Positions 51,906 through 62,145 of a stretch of 64,000 bases of DNA are shown here, piece after piece (position 1 is the first letter of the stretch; every line of letters begins with the position of its first letter). The stretch covers positions 482,934 through 546,933 of the forward strand of contig CAJNDS010001813.1 in assembly GCA_905221605.1 (NCBI GenBank), read 5' to 3'. The DNA is from Symbiodinium natans. Taxonomy: Eukaryota > Sar > Dinophyceae > Suessiales > Symbiodiniaceae. The position numbers and the translations under genes were made by a program. The notes under the pieces were generated by a model. It was not told the origin of the DNA. It saw only the letters and a program-made list of their open reading frames with translations, and searched no databases.

Positions 51906-52534
51906 GCTCATAGGAAGTTTGGGGGTTTAGGGAAATTGGGTTTTGGGGCGGCTTGGGGTTGGGTTTGGGATTTGGGGGTCGAGGGAGTTTGGGGTTTCAG
52001 GGAGATTTGGATTTGGGGCTTGGGGTTTAGGGTTCGCAAGGTGGTTGTTTTGCAGGTTTGGAGTATGAGGAGTGGGCGTCAAGGTTCGGGTTCGGTCAAC
52101 AATTTTTGGGGGTTCGTAAGGGAGGGGCGTTCAAGGGGGGTATGTATCCCAAGGTTCCCCAGGCTTGAGTTCTTCTTGTTTTGGGAACAGAGCTTAGGGG
52201 TTTGCTTTAGGCCTTCGCTTTGAGGGAAGACATTTTGTGTTCCCTGCACCCTAAACTCTGCACGCTAGACGCTAAGGTCTTGGGGATTTCGGCGTTATCA
52301 TGAACTGAAGACGAGTTCGGGTTGGTCTACCTGCACCCCCTAGCTACCCTTTAATAAAAGGGACGTATATACCCTACCATTATGTTTAAAGGGTAGTTGG
52401 GCAGTGCTGGTATGGCTTATGATTTAGGGATTCTTTGTTTTCTTCAGAACCCGAAGACCGCTCGGCTTGCGGGAGGCACAGACACCCAAACCGTTCAAAA
52501 CAGCCAGCGCGCCCCGCTCTACCCTAAAACCCCA

Positions 52535-52591
52535 AACCCTAAAAACCCTAAACCCTCCAAAACCCTAAACCCTACACCCCTCCCCACCCCC

Positions 52592-52622
<31 letters not shown>

Positions 52623-52910
52623 AAAAAGAAAAAGAAAACCTAAAAAAACTCTCCCCCCACGACAAACGACCGGGTTAAGCGTTTCCCTAAAGCCGAAAAC
52701 CCCGACCCCGGCCCTCAAACTCCAACCTCCCCACAACAAACGACCGGGTTACGCGGGTGGAAGTCCAGCCACGGGACCCTGAAAACCCTAAACCCCCCAA
52801 ACTCTAAACCCTATTACCCCTCTCCCCCCCCCCCCCCCGCCCAAAAAAAGAAAACAAGACAAAACTCCAATCTCCCCAAAGTCCAGCCACCGGCGGGAGG
52901 AAGTCACGGA
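52535..52910. repeat. degenerate tandem duplication with poly-C/poly-A
   Basis: Units carrying a C run, an A-rich run and then ACAAACGACCGGGTTA (52660, 52737) or AAGTCCAGCCAC (52760, 52880). Confidence 0.6.
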
Positions 52911-53389
52911 GTCGGAGTATCGATCCCCCCGCCTGGCAGAAAGGCTGGAAACCCTAAGCCCAAACCCGTTGAAGCCCTAAACCTAAGCCCAGAACCCTAA
53001 ATGCCAAGCCCGTAAATCTAGGCTCAACCGCGATTAGTCTTGAGGGTTTAGGGTTTAGAGTTTTTTTTATGCCATTTAAGGCACTTAAGACGTACCAAAT
53101 CGTCGAGGCCCATCTCCCTTTCCTACGGTATGTTAAGAAAGGATTTTTCCAGGGCCTCTACGGTATATAGGGTGTAGGGTTCAGGGGTTTAGGGCCCAAA
53201 ACCCCCCTCAATCCCTAAGCCCTAAACCCTAAACCCTAAACCCTAGCCCAAACCCCCCCCCCCCCAAATTGAGGAATAGACGGGTATTTCCAGGTGCAAG
53301 TTGGGGGGTGGTTGTATATGGGCCTCCAACGTGCCAAACAGATTTGGGGGGAGATAAGGCTACATGGGAGTCAGAGTTAGGGACCTAGG

Positions 53390-53700
53390 ACCCTAAACCC
53401 TAAACCCTAAACCCTAACCCGTAAACCCTGAGCCCTAAACCCCGAGCCCTGCAAACACTATGCCCTGAACCGAAAACCTGGCGGAGGCTCCTTTTATTTG
53501 GAGCCCAGAGCTCGAAGTAAACGCGCTTGAACCCTGATTTACTACAACCTACCCCCACCCTAAACCCTAAACCCCAAACCCTAAACCCCAGACCCTAGAC
53601 CCTAAACCCTGAACCCTAAATCCTAAACCCTAACCCTAAACCCTAAACCCTAAACCCTAAACCCTAAACCCTAAACCCTGGACTGCCACCGCCCACCTCA
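53390..53700. repeat. CCCTAAA text with an exon-like island
   Basis: Arrays at 53393-53450 and 53560-53682. Island 53478-53545 is open on minus (RVYFELWAPNKRSLRQ, ending at GTTTTC). Confidence 0.6.
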
Positions 53701-54380
53701 GTGAGGCGAGCCTCCTCGGGAAGCTCTGGGGCGTTCTACTTCGGGGAAGTAGGCTTTCGGGTTTAGGGTTTAGGGTTTAGGGTGTAGGGTTTGGAGCGCT
53801 CGAGAAAGTGCGGGGGAAGGGGCTGTGTTGGTCACGGATCAGGCTGTTAGCGTCTCAGGGCATCCAACCTGTGGCCCTAAACCCCAAACCCTAAACCCTA
53901 AACCCTAAACCCTTACAAGCTACAGTACCCATATGAGCTCAGAGCCCCACATGTTGGGGCATCCTTGCATGCATCAAGGGCTCACTCAACCCGAAACCCT
54001 TAGCCGTAGAACCAAGAACCCTCAGTCCCCCCGCACAGGAGCCCCAACTGCAGCCTTCTTTAAAAAGTCATGCTTTGGGGTTTAGGGTTTAGGGTTTAGG
54101 GTTTAGGGTTTACGACAGGGGTTAGGGTTTTAGGCTTTAGGGCTTCCGGCCCTTAAACAAGGTTCACTGAAAAAATAGGATGAAGACTCTGAGGCATTGT
54201 GGTCTAGATATTGTGGGCTTCAGGGTTCAGGGTAAGGTTTAGGGGTTTAGGGGTTCAGGGTTTCAAGGGTTTGGGATTTTAGGGCACGAATTCTTCTCAG
54301 AGCGTACAGGGTGCTTGCGGGGTTCAGGGTTCAGGGCTTTTGGGTCAGGATTTTTCACTTCCACGTAAAGTCGGCTTCAT
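53683..54380. other. two open islands in telomeric text
   Basis: 53690-53755 (minus APELPEEARLTE before GTGGGC; plus HLSEASLLGKLWGVL) and 53795-53880 (minus SLIRDQHSPFPRTFSS). Unassigned. Confidence 0.3.
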
Positions 54381-54388
54381 ACCCGCCA

Positions 54389-54477
54389 AAGGGTCCAAGT
54401 ACCCATATTCCCTAAACCCTAAACCCTAAAACCCTGAAGCCTTATGCTGTTATTGTACAGGTACATGGACCGTAAGA
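54389..54477. mobile_element. family D MITE split by a CCCTAAA array
   Basis: GGGTCCAAGTACCCATAT left arm, CCCTAAA units, then TGTACAGGTACATGGACC right arm. Confidence 0.65.
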
Positions 54478-54539
54478 CCTACGACTAAGGCGACTACGAG
54501 CGTGAAGCACCTAACACCCCGACCCTAAGCCCTGCCGTA

Positions 54540-54628
54540 TAGGTTTAGGGTTTAGGGTTTAGGGTTTAGGGTTTAGGGTTTAGGGTTTCGGGTTTAGGGT
54601 TTAGGGTTTAGGGTTTAGGGTTTAGGGT
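54540..54628. repeat. interstitial TTTAGGG array
   Basis: About 12 heptamers with one TTTCGGG. Confidence 0.95.
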
Positions 54629-54909
54629 GAGTTGAGGCTGCGGCAAGACCACCTCCCCGCGACTCGAGCCACCGCTGCTGCCTGGCCTGGTCAGGGGTTC
54701 AGGGCGTGCCGTGCAGTTGCGGCCTAACCCTAAACCCTAAACCCTAAACCCCAAACCGCAAACCCTAACCCTAAACCCTAAACCCGAAACCCTAAACCCT
54801 AAACCCTACCCCCTGAAACCCTGAACCCGAAAACCTTAACTCGCGAGGGAGAAGGTCTTTTGCCTCACCAACTGCTACGGCTGAGGGCGGCGTCAGCAAG
54901 CCCGGGGTC

Positions 54910-55020
54910 TATTAGGGTTTAGGGTTTAGGGTATAGGGTTTAGGGTCTAGGGTTTAGGGTGTAGGGTTTAGGGTTTAGGGTTTAGGGTTTAGGGTTTAGG
55001 GTTTAGGGTTTAGGGTTAGG
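54910..55020. repeat. interstitial TTTAGGG array
   Basis: About 15 units with point variants. The island just left (54840-54905) is open on minus (TPPSAVAVGEAKDLLPRE). Confidence 0.93.
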
Positions 55021-55024
55021 GTTT

Positions 55025-55262
55025 GCAGGTGGTGGCTGCTGACGATGCGCCGGCAGGTCATGCAGCTCGCTCATCATGCCGCTGAGCATGGGCTACCGAC
55101 GCTGGTGTGGCCGCCCCGTCACTCTGCGTGGCTTGTGCGGGGCCAGGGGGCGCTGATGTATTCATAGTGGCCGTAGGAGGCCACATCGGCTAGGCATTGC
55201 AGGGCTAGGAATGCAATGCGGTGCTGTTGCCGTGGGGGCACATGCAGAATGCCAAAATCGAA
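55025..55262. other. 240-bp unique island, both strands open
   Basis: Plus strand open for 47 codons (MRRQVMQLAHHAAEHGLPTL). Minus strand has ALQCLADVASYGHYEYIS, where A-D-V-A-S-Y-G resembles kinase helix F. Not assigned. Confidence 0.3.
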
Positions 55263-55415
55263 GCCCTAAACCCTCAACCCTAAACCCTAAGCCCTAAACC
55301 CTAAACCCTAAACCCTAGACCCTAGACCCTAGACCCTAAGCCCTAAACCCTAAACCCTAAACCCTAAACCCTAAACCCTAGCCCTAAACCCTAAACCCTA
55401 AACCCTGAACCCTGA
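55262..55415. repeat. interstitial CCCTAAA array with CCCTAGA run
   Basis: About 20 units including four consecutive CCCTAGA. Confidence 0.95.
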
Positions 55416-55535
55416 ACCCTGTGCGCGAGCAGGGCCTGCCAGGCTGCGTTGGGTTTAGGGACGCGATCCTGCAGCTCAAGACCCATCCGACAATCTGTGC
55501 CATACCATCCCCATACACCTCAAAACCACAAACGT

Positions 55536-55835
55536 AGGGTAGGGTTTAGGGTTTAGGGTTTAGGGTTTAGGGTTTAGGGTTTAGGGTCTAGGGTCTAGGG
55601 TCTAGGGTCTAGGGTCTAGGGTCTAGGGTCTAGGGTCTAGGGTCTAGGGTCCAGGGTCTAGGGTCTAGGGTTTAGGGTTTAGGGTTTAGGGTTTAGGGTT
55701 TAGGGTTTAGGGTTTAGGGTTTAGGGTTTAGGGGTTAGGGTTTAGGGTTTAGGGTTTAAGGTTTAGCGTTTAGGGCTTAGGGTTTAGGGTTCAGAGGTTA
55801 GGGTTTAGGGTATAGGGTATAGGGTTTAGGGAGCC
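55536..55835. repeat. ~300-bp TTTAGGG/TCTAGGG array
   Basis: TTTAGGG, then about 13 consecutive TCTAGGG, then TTTAGGG again, then drifted units. The longest array in the window. Confidence 0.97.
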
Positions 55836-56041
55836 CTGAACCCCAAAACCCAAGGGGTGTAGGAATAGGGTGTAAAGAAAGTCCGAAACAAGAAGCAAGC
55901 CTCAAGCAGCATCCACAAACCCTACGCCCTAAATCCTAAACCCTGAATCTGTAGATGCCCTAATCCTAAACCCTAAACCCTAAACCCTAAGCCCTAAACC
56001 CTCAATCCTAAGCGCTAGACTGAGACCCCTTCTTGCCCAAC

Positions 56042-56113
56042 CTCATCTTCGGCCCATCGAGCTAGGCGGGCGGCCGCCTTGTCCTGGGTTGCAGAACATC
56101 CAAGCTTTTTCAC
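56042..56113 (-). CDS. AP2-like exon: L-G-x-F strand and helix
   Basis: 24 codons from CCCCAG to a GTTGGG donor. Other minus frames are also open but less protein-like. Confidence 0.5.
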
Positions 56114-59100
56114 CTGGGGCCTGCAGGGCTTTGGGGTTTAGGGTTTAGGTTTTAGGGCTTTAGGACCCTCAGCAACCCTAGCAGGTTCCGCAGGAATTGC
56201 AGTTCCCTCAGTGCCCACCAAACCCGCATGCCCCGAAGCCCCCACGCCCACGCAGGGAGCCCAGTAGCCATGTTGCAATATTTTTTGCCCACTAATGGAA
56301 CCCCCTAAACCCTAAACCCTAAACCCTAAACCCTAAACCCTAAACCCAAAAACTAGGGTAAAGGGCACCACCGGGCTGGCAAGCTCTGTACGACTTCTGT
56401 GGGTGAGGATCTTGCAGTCGCAGGTTGCAAAGTGATGCTACTCACACAGCCCGATACACCTTCGTGCAGTAATGTATCTGAGCCCCTAAACCCTAAACCC
56501 TAAACCCTAAACCCTAAACCCTAAACCCTAAACCCTAAACCCTAAACCCCTGAACCCTAAACCCTTAACCCTGGAGACCGGGACTCGAGGTTGGCCTGGC
56601 CAACAACGGACTGTTGGCATTTTATATGACCCTGCTTGGCGTACAGGGTTTAGGGTTTAGGGTTTAGGGTTTAGGGTTTAGGGTTTAGGGTTTAGGGTTT
56701 AGGGTTTAGGGTTTAGGGTTTAGGGTTTAGGGTTTAGGGTTTAGGGTTTAGGGTTTAGGGTTTAGGGTTTAGGGTTTAGGGTTTAGGGCAATACCATAAC
56801 GGAACCTTTAGGAAAGACACGGTCTGCACCGTGTCCCAGCAAGCTATAGCCCTAAACCCGAAACCCGAAAACCCCAAACCCGAAACCCTAAACCCTAAAC
56901 CCGAAACCTAAACCCTAAACCCTAAACCCAAAGTCTCCGCACGACTCGGCGTCTCTGAGGCGCCGGCCAGCGTCAGTAGCGCCTCTTCCCCGCTGTCTGC
57001 GGCCTTCTCGCGTAGAACTTGAGCCCCAAACGCGCCCATGGCCTCAAAAACCCAAAACCCTAAGGGTCCATGTACCCATATCGTATAGACCTGGGCCCTA
57101 AAGCTACTATATGGGAACCCCTTTAAGGCCCAAGTCTATACTATAAAGGTACATGGACCTTTTGGGAAACCCAAAATCCTAGAATCTGGGAAGGGGGGGG
57201 GGGGGCGAAAGGATAAGGGTTTGGCAACTTTGGGGTTCAGGGTTTAGGGTTTAGGGTTTAGGGTTTGACTTTGAGTGGCTCTATGGGCATTGTAAGGGAA
57301 TAGGATTCGGAATAATTTGAGTTCAGGGCTTAGGATGTAGGATTTAGGGTATACGTCTGACGTCGCAAATTCCAGCCCACGCTTTGAGCCCCCAAACCTA
57401 AAAAAACTTTCTGTGCTCAGAGGGCTCCAAAGAAACCGGATCCCTTTATCACCCTATAAGCCTAAATCCGAATCAGGAGGGGTGGGGGTTCCCGGCCCGG
57501 GGGGGGTTAGGGCTAAAGACTCTAAATACCTGAAACCCTAAACCCTAGCTCTTAGACTATTGGCTCTGTGGGCCCTCCGCGCCTGATCCGCTGTGGCTCG
57601 CCTGGCGTTGAGGCTTGAGGCTCATACGGATTCAAGGGCGACTCGACGTACATAAGGGTTCAGGGCTTAGGGCTAAGGGTTTAGGGTTTAGGGCTTAGGG
57701 TTTAGGGTGTCTAGAAATATGCTACCCGGCTACCCCCGACCCCACCTCCCAAGAACCCGCCTTCGCGAAAACGAAATCCCACCCTGAACGACTTACGGCA
57801 CTCCCAGTAATTAATCGATATACGTCTCACCAAAAACATACTATAGCGCATCTGCATCGTCGTTGTTCCATTCACGAGCCTATCCCAGGTAAGCTTGAAA
57901 TAGAGCCTTCTCCCTTCCTTGGAGTAAACCCTGGAAAGAAAAGCGTAGCTATAACAGGAACCCAGAACCAAAAAAAGTATTAAAGTATAGTACTCCCAAA
58001 CCCAGTTATAGCCATACAGACAAGTGTTCCCTGTAGCGTGTATCCCGAGCACCATGATGGGCCCCTGCTGTTACCGAATACGCCGAATTTCCGAGCCCAG
58101 GCACCTAAGCACAGAAGACAGCATGCGAATAAGGAAATGTTAAACACAGAAACTTCCAGGGTCCACGCTCTACACTACCCCCTTAGGCTCCCCCCCAGAA
58201 TTAAGGCTATTTAGGTACGTAATTAAGGTTATTTACGGGGGGAACCTTGGGGGGATAGTATAGAGGGGGGTAGTAGGGGAGCCCATGATGATGTAAACTA
58301 TCTCTAGCAGGCCCCAGTCCACCCTTCATTGAATCTTTAGGGTTTCGGGTTGGGCCCAGAAAGCCTAAACCCTATACCCTAAACCCTAAACCCTGTTTAG
58401 GGTTCAGGGGGTTGCCTCCTCCGCCTCTTCGTCGCAGGCTCCGCTTCCGCGGGCGCGCCTGCCGCAGCGGTGAGGGTTGAGATGGGGGGTGTGCCCAGGG
58501 GGGGTCGGGGGGATTTAGGGTGTTTTAGGGTTTACGGCTTAGGGTTGTTAGGGCGTTTAGGGCTTTTAGGGCTTTTAGGGTTTTAAGAAAAAGCACAATT
58601 TGCTCCCATGGGAGGCCTGGGGAGCCGAAGGCCCTCTTTTGCCCCAATCTAAGGCTAGTTTCATGGTTTTAGGCTCCGAAGTATTTGTGAATTAGGTGAC
58701 CCTATTCTATAACCCTTTATGTACACTCGACATATTCATGTGTGGGCCCTGAATCTAGGGGCCCTCTTCTAGAACCCTTGATATACACTGACAGTATATT
58801 AAGGGCCCGTACTTCGGATCCCTATAAGCAAGGGCGAGTGACCGTCCTAAGGGCTCATGGTTCAAACCATGGTCCCTTGATTCAGGGTTTGGGGCTTGGG
58901 CCTTGGGCTCTGAAGCATGGGCCCTGGGGTTTTATCGGGGTCAATATAAGAGGTTCCTATGGCCTCAACCCTAAACCCTAAACCCTAAACCCTAAACCCT
59001 AAACCCTAAACCCTAAACCCTAAACCCTAAACCGCAGCTACCCCAAGACCCAAGCGGGCCCTCCTTCTTCGACGACCTCTGTGGAGGCCGCGGCGGCCGC

Positions 59101-59133
59101 GGCCTTCGCGCGCTTGCGCGGCCCGCGGCCCAT
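56042..59133 (-). CDS. putative AP2-domain protein with basic N-terminus (tentative gene model)
   Basis: Exon 59042-59133 starts with ATG: MGRGPRKRAKAAAAAASTEV, a basic, Ala-rich beginning that could be a nuclear signal, ending before GTAGCTG. Exon 58416-58458 continues in phase with G-R-A-R-G-S-G-A-C-D-E-E-A-E-E. Further on, 56596-56631 reads GHIKCQQSVVGQ and joins in phase to 56042-56113, reading VKKLGCSATQDKAAARLARW. That resembles the last two strands and the helix of an AP2/ERF domain (K-W-x-A-x-V-x-x-x-G-K-x-x-x-L-G-x-F-x-T-x-x-x-A-A-x-A). Islands at 57570-57660 and 56935-57055 probably hold intervening exons. AP2 proteins are the main DNA-binding regulators in apicomplexans. That the four exons form one gene is inferred from order and phase only. 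Confidence 0.45.
56596..56631 (-). CDS. AP2-like exon: first strands
   Basis: 12 codons GHIKCQQSVVGQ after AAGCAG, with a GC donor. The acceptor is about 14 bp from a 20-unit TTTAGGG array. The plus strand is open too (LEVGLANNGLLAFYMTLLGV). Confidence 0.45.
56645..56788. repeat. interstitial TTTAGGG array
   Basis: About 20 perfect heptamers, the purest long array in the window. Confidence 0.98.
56935..57058 (-). CDS. exon-like island within the AP2-like gene
   Basis: Minus strand open for 40 codons: MGAFGAQVLREKAADSGEEA then L-L-T-L-A-G-A-S-E-T. Convincing composition, no known family. Confidence 0.5.
57061..57163. mobile_element. family D MITE, complete
   Basis: AGGGTCCATGTACCCATATC left, AAAGGTACATGGACCTTTT right. 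Confidence 0.85.
57568..57662 (-). CDS. exon-like island within the AP2-like gene
   Basis: YVESPLNPYEPQASTPGEPQ on minus, proline-rich and probably disordered. No junctions fixed. Confidence 0.4.
57711..58340. other. transposon-like stretch shared with 44.0 kb
   Basis: 57958-58010 matches 44065-44105. An open minus frame of about 110 codons covers the region but has no recognised domain. 58180-58265 contains an inverted-repeat piece (CCCTTAGGCTCCCCCC). Confidence 0.45.
58416..58458 (-). CDS. AP2-like gene candidate exon 2
   Basis: GRARGSGACDEEAEE when joined to the start exon. A third frame is also open. GC-rich, low complexity. Confidence 0.35.
58600..58965. other. interval without recognised gene
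   Basis: Family E-like text (AGGGCCCGTACTTCGGATCC, GGTTCAAACCATGGTCCC) and unique sequence. No exon seen. Confidence 0.4.
58966..59033. repeat. interstitial CCCTAAA array
   Basis: About nine heptamers ending about 9 bp from the start exon's donor side. Confidence 0.97.
59042..59133 (-). CDS. start-codon exon, basic Ala-rich
   Basis: ATG at 59133-59131 and GT donor at 59041. The G-R-G-P-R-K-R-A-K cluster argues for a nuclear protein. GC content is far above the surroundings. Confidence 0.55.
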
Positions 59134-59261
59134 TGCGACTCGAGGGCTGGTTTTGTTGCTTTGGGGGGAATTGAGGGTAGGAGGGTTGGGGTTTAGGGTT
59201 TAGGGTTTAGGGCTTAGGGCTTAGGGCTTAGGGCTTAGGGCTTAGGGTTTAGATTGACAGG

Positions 59262-59352
59262 GGGCTCCTGCACATGCAGCCACCGTAGCAGTTGTACCAG
59301 CAGCACATCGTCAGTCACCAGTAAACCTTGTTCTGCTTGACTTGACAGAAAC
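59262..59352 (-). CDS. exon-like island, unassigned
   Basis: EQGLLVTDDVLLVQLLRWLH on minus, hydrophobic and helix-like. Would be the end of an upstream gene or an upstream exon. Confidence 0.45.
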
Positions 59353-59419
59353 TCTAAACCCTTCAAAAAGCCTAAACCCTCAACCCTAAACCCTGAACTA
59401 AACCTTAAACCCGAAACCC

Positions 59420-59512
59420 TTAAATTCGTTGGTTCGCCTGATCTGTGATCTCGAGGTGACTCATTGTAGCGGCTCGTGTTGTTTGTACGTCCAGTTTGGG
59501 TGCCAGAAAGAT
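59420..59512 (-). CDS. exon-like island ending in a stop, unassigned
   Basis: LDVQTTRAATMSHLEITDQA then N-Q-R-I and TAA on minus; it may be a terminal exon. Confidence 0.4.
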   Translation of the reverse strand: MFLAPKLDVQTTRAATMSHLEITDQANQRI

Positions 59513-59610
59513 GCTCTCCAGGACCCTCATCAAAAAAACAAGCCGGGGGAAAAGCGGGGTATGAGGGGAGGGGTAGAAGTTTAGGATTTAGGGTTTAGAG
59601 TTTAGGGTTT

Positions 59611-59692
59611 TGGGGGGGGGGGGGGGGGGTACAAGGGGGGTATAAGGAGAGTATAAAGGGGGGGGGGGGGGGGGGGGGGGGGGAATAAGGGG
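59611..59692. repeat. two poly-G runs
   Basis: About 18 and 25 G separated by TACAAGGGGGGTATAAGG-like text. Confidence 0.95.
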
Positions 59693-60544
59693 TGGAAAAG
59701 GGAACTCTGGAAACAGCCCTTCAATCAAAGAACAAGCGTAAGGGGGTATAAAGGGGGAGGTATACAGGTGTGTACGACCCTTAGAAACGTGTACCCGAAA
59801 CCCTAAACCCTGAACCTGAACCCTAAACCCCAAACCCCAAACCCTAAACCCGAAGTTGAAACTCTGAACCCTATCTGGCTTCCGAACCAGAAGCCGCAAA
59901 AAGCTAAGCACGATTTTCTTGCCCATGCAAGCTCTTGATCTGAGGGCCAAAGCAGGAAGGTCACACCTGTAAGTCTACAACCCTGAACCCTAAACCCTAA
60001 ACCCTAAACCTCCTACCCTCGGATGGCCTTTTAAACTTTCGTGAAAGTATTCCTACGTACGATCCTCTTGAACCCAATATAAGGGAAACCATAAAATATC
60101 AAAAGCGCATACCAACTTACCATTTTCGGAGTATTGGTAGGCCCTAAACCCTAAACCCTAAGGTCTTAGGTGGGTCTCAGGGTTTCACATCATGGGAGTT
60201 TACCTGGGATCCCTAAGGTTGTACTGGGTTTAGGGTTTAGGGTGTAGGGTTTAGGGTTTAGGGTTTGGTTTCGGGTTTGGGGACCCTTTTAAAGACCCTC
60301 TGAGGGATTTCAAGGGGCGCTCGGCGGATGATGGTTTTGGAGTTCAGACTTTGGGGGGATGACCGTTAGGGTCGAGAGTTCAGGTACTTTGAGCGGTTAA
60401 CACCCTCAACCCTTAGTCATCTCTTACCCAGAACCCAAGACCTGCTTTTGGGGTAGGCTTTTGGTTTAGGGTTTAGGGTTTAGGGTCTAGGGTCTAAGGT
60501 TTAGGGTTTAGGGTTTAGGGGTAGGTCTTACAAGGCCTAGGGTT

Positions 60545-60665
60545 TAAAGACCTTCCCCTCGGAGCAAAACGCGGGTGGCCGCTGTCAAGTCAGTGTCGGC
60601 CCACGGGGTTAAAGGCGACTCTCTCATGGAGTCTGGGACACAAAGCTGGAGACTTTTTCAAAGCC
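60545..60665. other. exon-like island, unassigned
   Basis: Minus contains MRESPLTPWADTDLTAATRV; plus contains TRVAAVKSVSAHGVKGDSLM. The interval 59.95-60.54 kb holds drifted telomeric text only. Confidence 0.35.
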
Positions 60666-60799
60666 CTAAACCCTAAATCCGACCTCCTAAACCCTAAGCC
60701 CTAAACCCCAAACCCTATAAACGCTTTGTAGGGCCCAAGTCCGCAAGAGGTGGCGGGACGCGAAAATGGCCGGTGGAAGCCGACTGGGCTGACACGGCA

Positions 60800-61200
60800 C
60801 AGTTCAGCCTAAGCCCAAAAACCCGAAGTCCAAACTTCCAAAAAAACGCCAAACCCTAAACCTTAAACCCTAAAGGCCCTAAACCCTAGACCCTAAACCC
60901 TGACCCCGAGCCAAGTTCGAAAAGAAAATCCTTCTCTAACACCCTAACCCGCCTAAAGGCCCTGAGCCCTAGGCTCTGAGAAAACCCAGAACAAACCCCA
61001 AAATCCTTAAAGCCCGACAAGCCCGAGAAACCCTAAAGCCCTCAATTCACTAAAAGCCCTAAACCCTCGAAAGCCCTGAGCGACCCAGACAACACTAACA
61101 AGCATCCCTGAAACCCTAAAAACACAGAAAAACAAGACTTTAAACCGTCAGAGAACCCATGCAGAAGGTCGACGCAATCGAAGCGACGGGGCTGAGCTCC
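60800..61200. other. drifted CCCTAAA-like text, no gene seen
   Basis: Strongly diverged CCCTAAA/CCCTGAAA sequence. The short GC piece at 61140-61200 is open but unassigned. Confidence 0.5.
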
Positions 61201-61479
61201 ATCCGGGGGGGGGGGTGTTAGGGCTTAGGGTTTAGGGTTTAGGGTTGGGGGGGGGGGGGGTGGGGGACCCTAAACCGTAAACCCTAAACCCTAAAATAAG
61301 GCGGGCTGCATTTCAGAGGGCTCAGGAGTTCAGGGCTTAGGGTTTAGGGCTTAGGGTCTATAGGTTTTTGGTGGGTTGAGATAAGTGCACTCCAATTCAG
61401 GGTTCTTCACTCAGAGCCCTTGTAACTCCTCCAAGACGACCCTAAACCCTAAACCCTAAACCCTAAACCCCCATGTCGC

Positions 61480-61568
61480 CTTCCAGTGGCTTTCGGCACG
61501 TCCAGATCTGGAGCTTCGGTCTGCAGAAGACGGCCAGGTAGTTGGCGAAGGCGCTCAGAAGGTCTGGG
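61480..61568 (-). CDS. exon-like island, unassigned
   Basis: LLSAFANYLAVFCRPKLQIW then T-C-R-K-P-L-E on minus, with a GC donor (GAAG|GCGAC). Protein-like; it may be a downstream exon of the pyrophosphatase gene or a separate gene. Confidence 0.45.
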
Positions 61569-61879
61569 CTTTACTAGCTCAAACCCTGAAACCCTAAACC
61601 CTAGACCCTGAACCCTAAACCCAAAACCTACAGGGCTGTTCTCAAGAATAGGGTCCCTTTTTATAGGTACCGACATAGTATGGCACCCTCTAAACAGGAA
61701 ACCCAAAGCCGAATTTAGAGAACTACCCGCAAGAATCTCCAGGCACCTCTTTTTGCTATCAGAACCTTCCCTTGAAACACAAAAGGAATTAGGGCCCACT
61801 GGGGGGGGGGGAGGGGTACCCCTAAACCCTAAACCCTAAACCCTAAACTCATAAGGGTTTAGGGTTTGGGGTTTAGGGC

Positions 61880-61985
61880 TGGCCATTCGTCACCAGGAGC
61901 AGACCGAGCGCACGGAAAACTCTCAAAAGTATCCGAAATGCTGCATCCCAGCAGAACTTCGACTTCATCCGCGCCCTTCTGGGTT
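61880..61985. other. island open in many frames
   Basis: Minus has DEVEVLLGCSISDTFESF; plus and other minus frames are open too. No assignment. Confidence 0.25.
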
Positions 61986-62078
61986 TGGGGGAGTTTAGGG
62001 TTTTGGGTTTAGGGTTTAGGGTTTAGGGTTTAGGAACCCTGTTAAGAACAAAAAAACTTTAGGTTTTGCGCTCTCAGC

Positions 62079-62145
62079 CGACCCACAGCTCGCCGCTGTT
62101 CGACTCGCGCAGCTGCTTCCAGTAGCCGTGCGTCTCGCTGATGAT
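62079..62145 (-). CDS. pyrophosphatase exon: E-T-H-x-x-W-K segment
   Basis: 67 bp from CGGAG to G|GCTGAG. Confidence 0.88.

Noticed and set aside
51936-52223. 95-codon plus-strand frame rich in Gly/Trp
   Set aside because: Drifted TTTGGGG/TTTAGGG repeat read in one frame.
58416-58458. AT-hook (G-R-P-R-K-R) in the second exon of the AP2-like gene
   Set aside because: Recounting the bases put the correct joined frame at G-R-A-R-G-S-G; the AT-hook came from a dropped dinucleotide.
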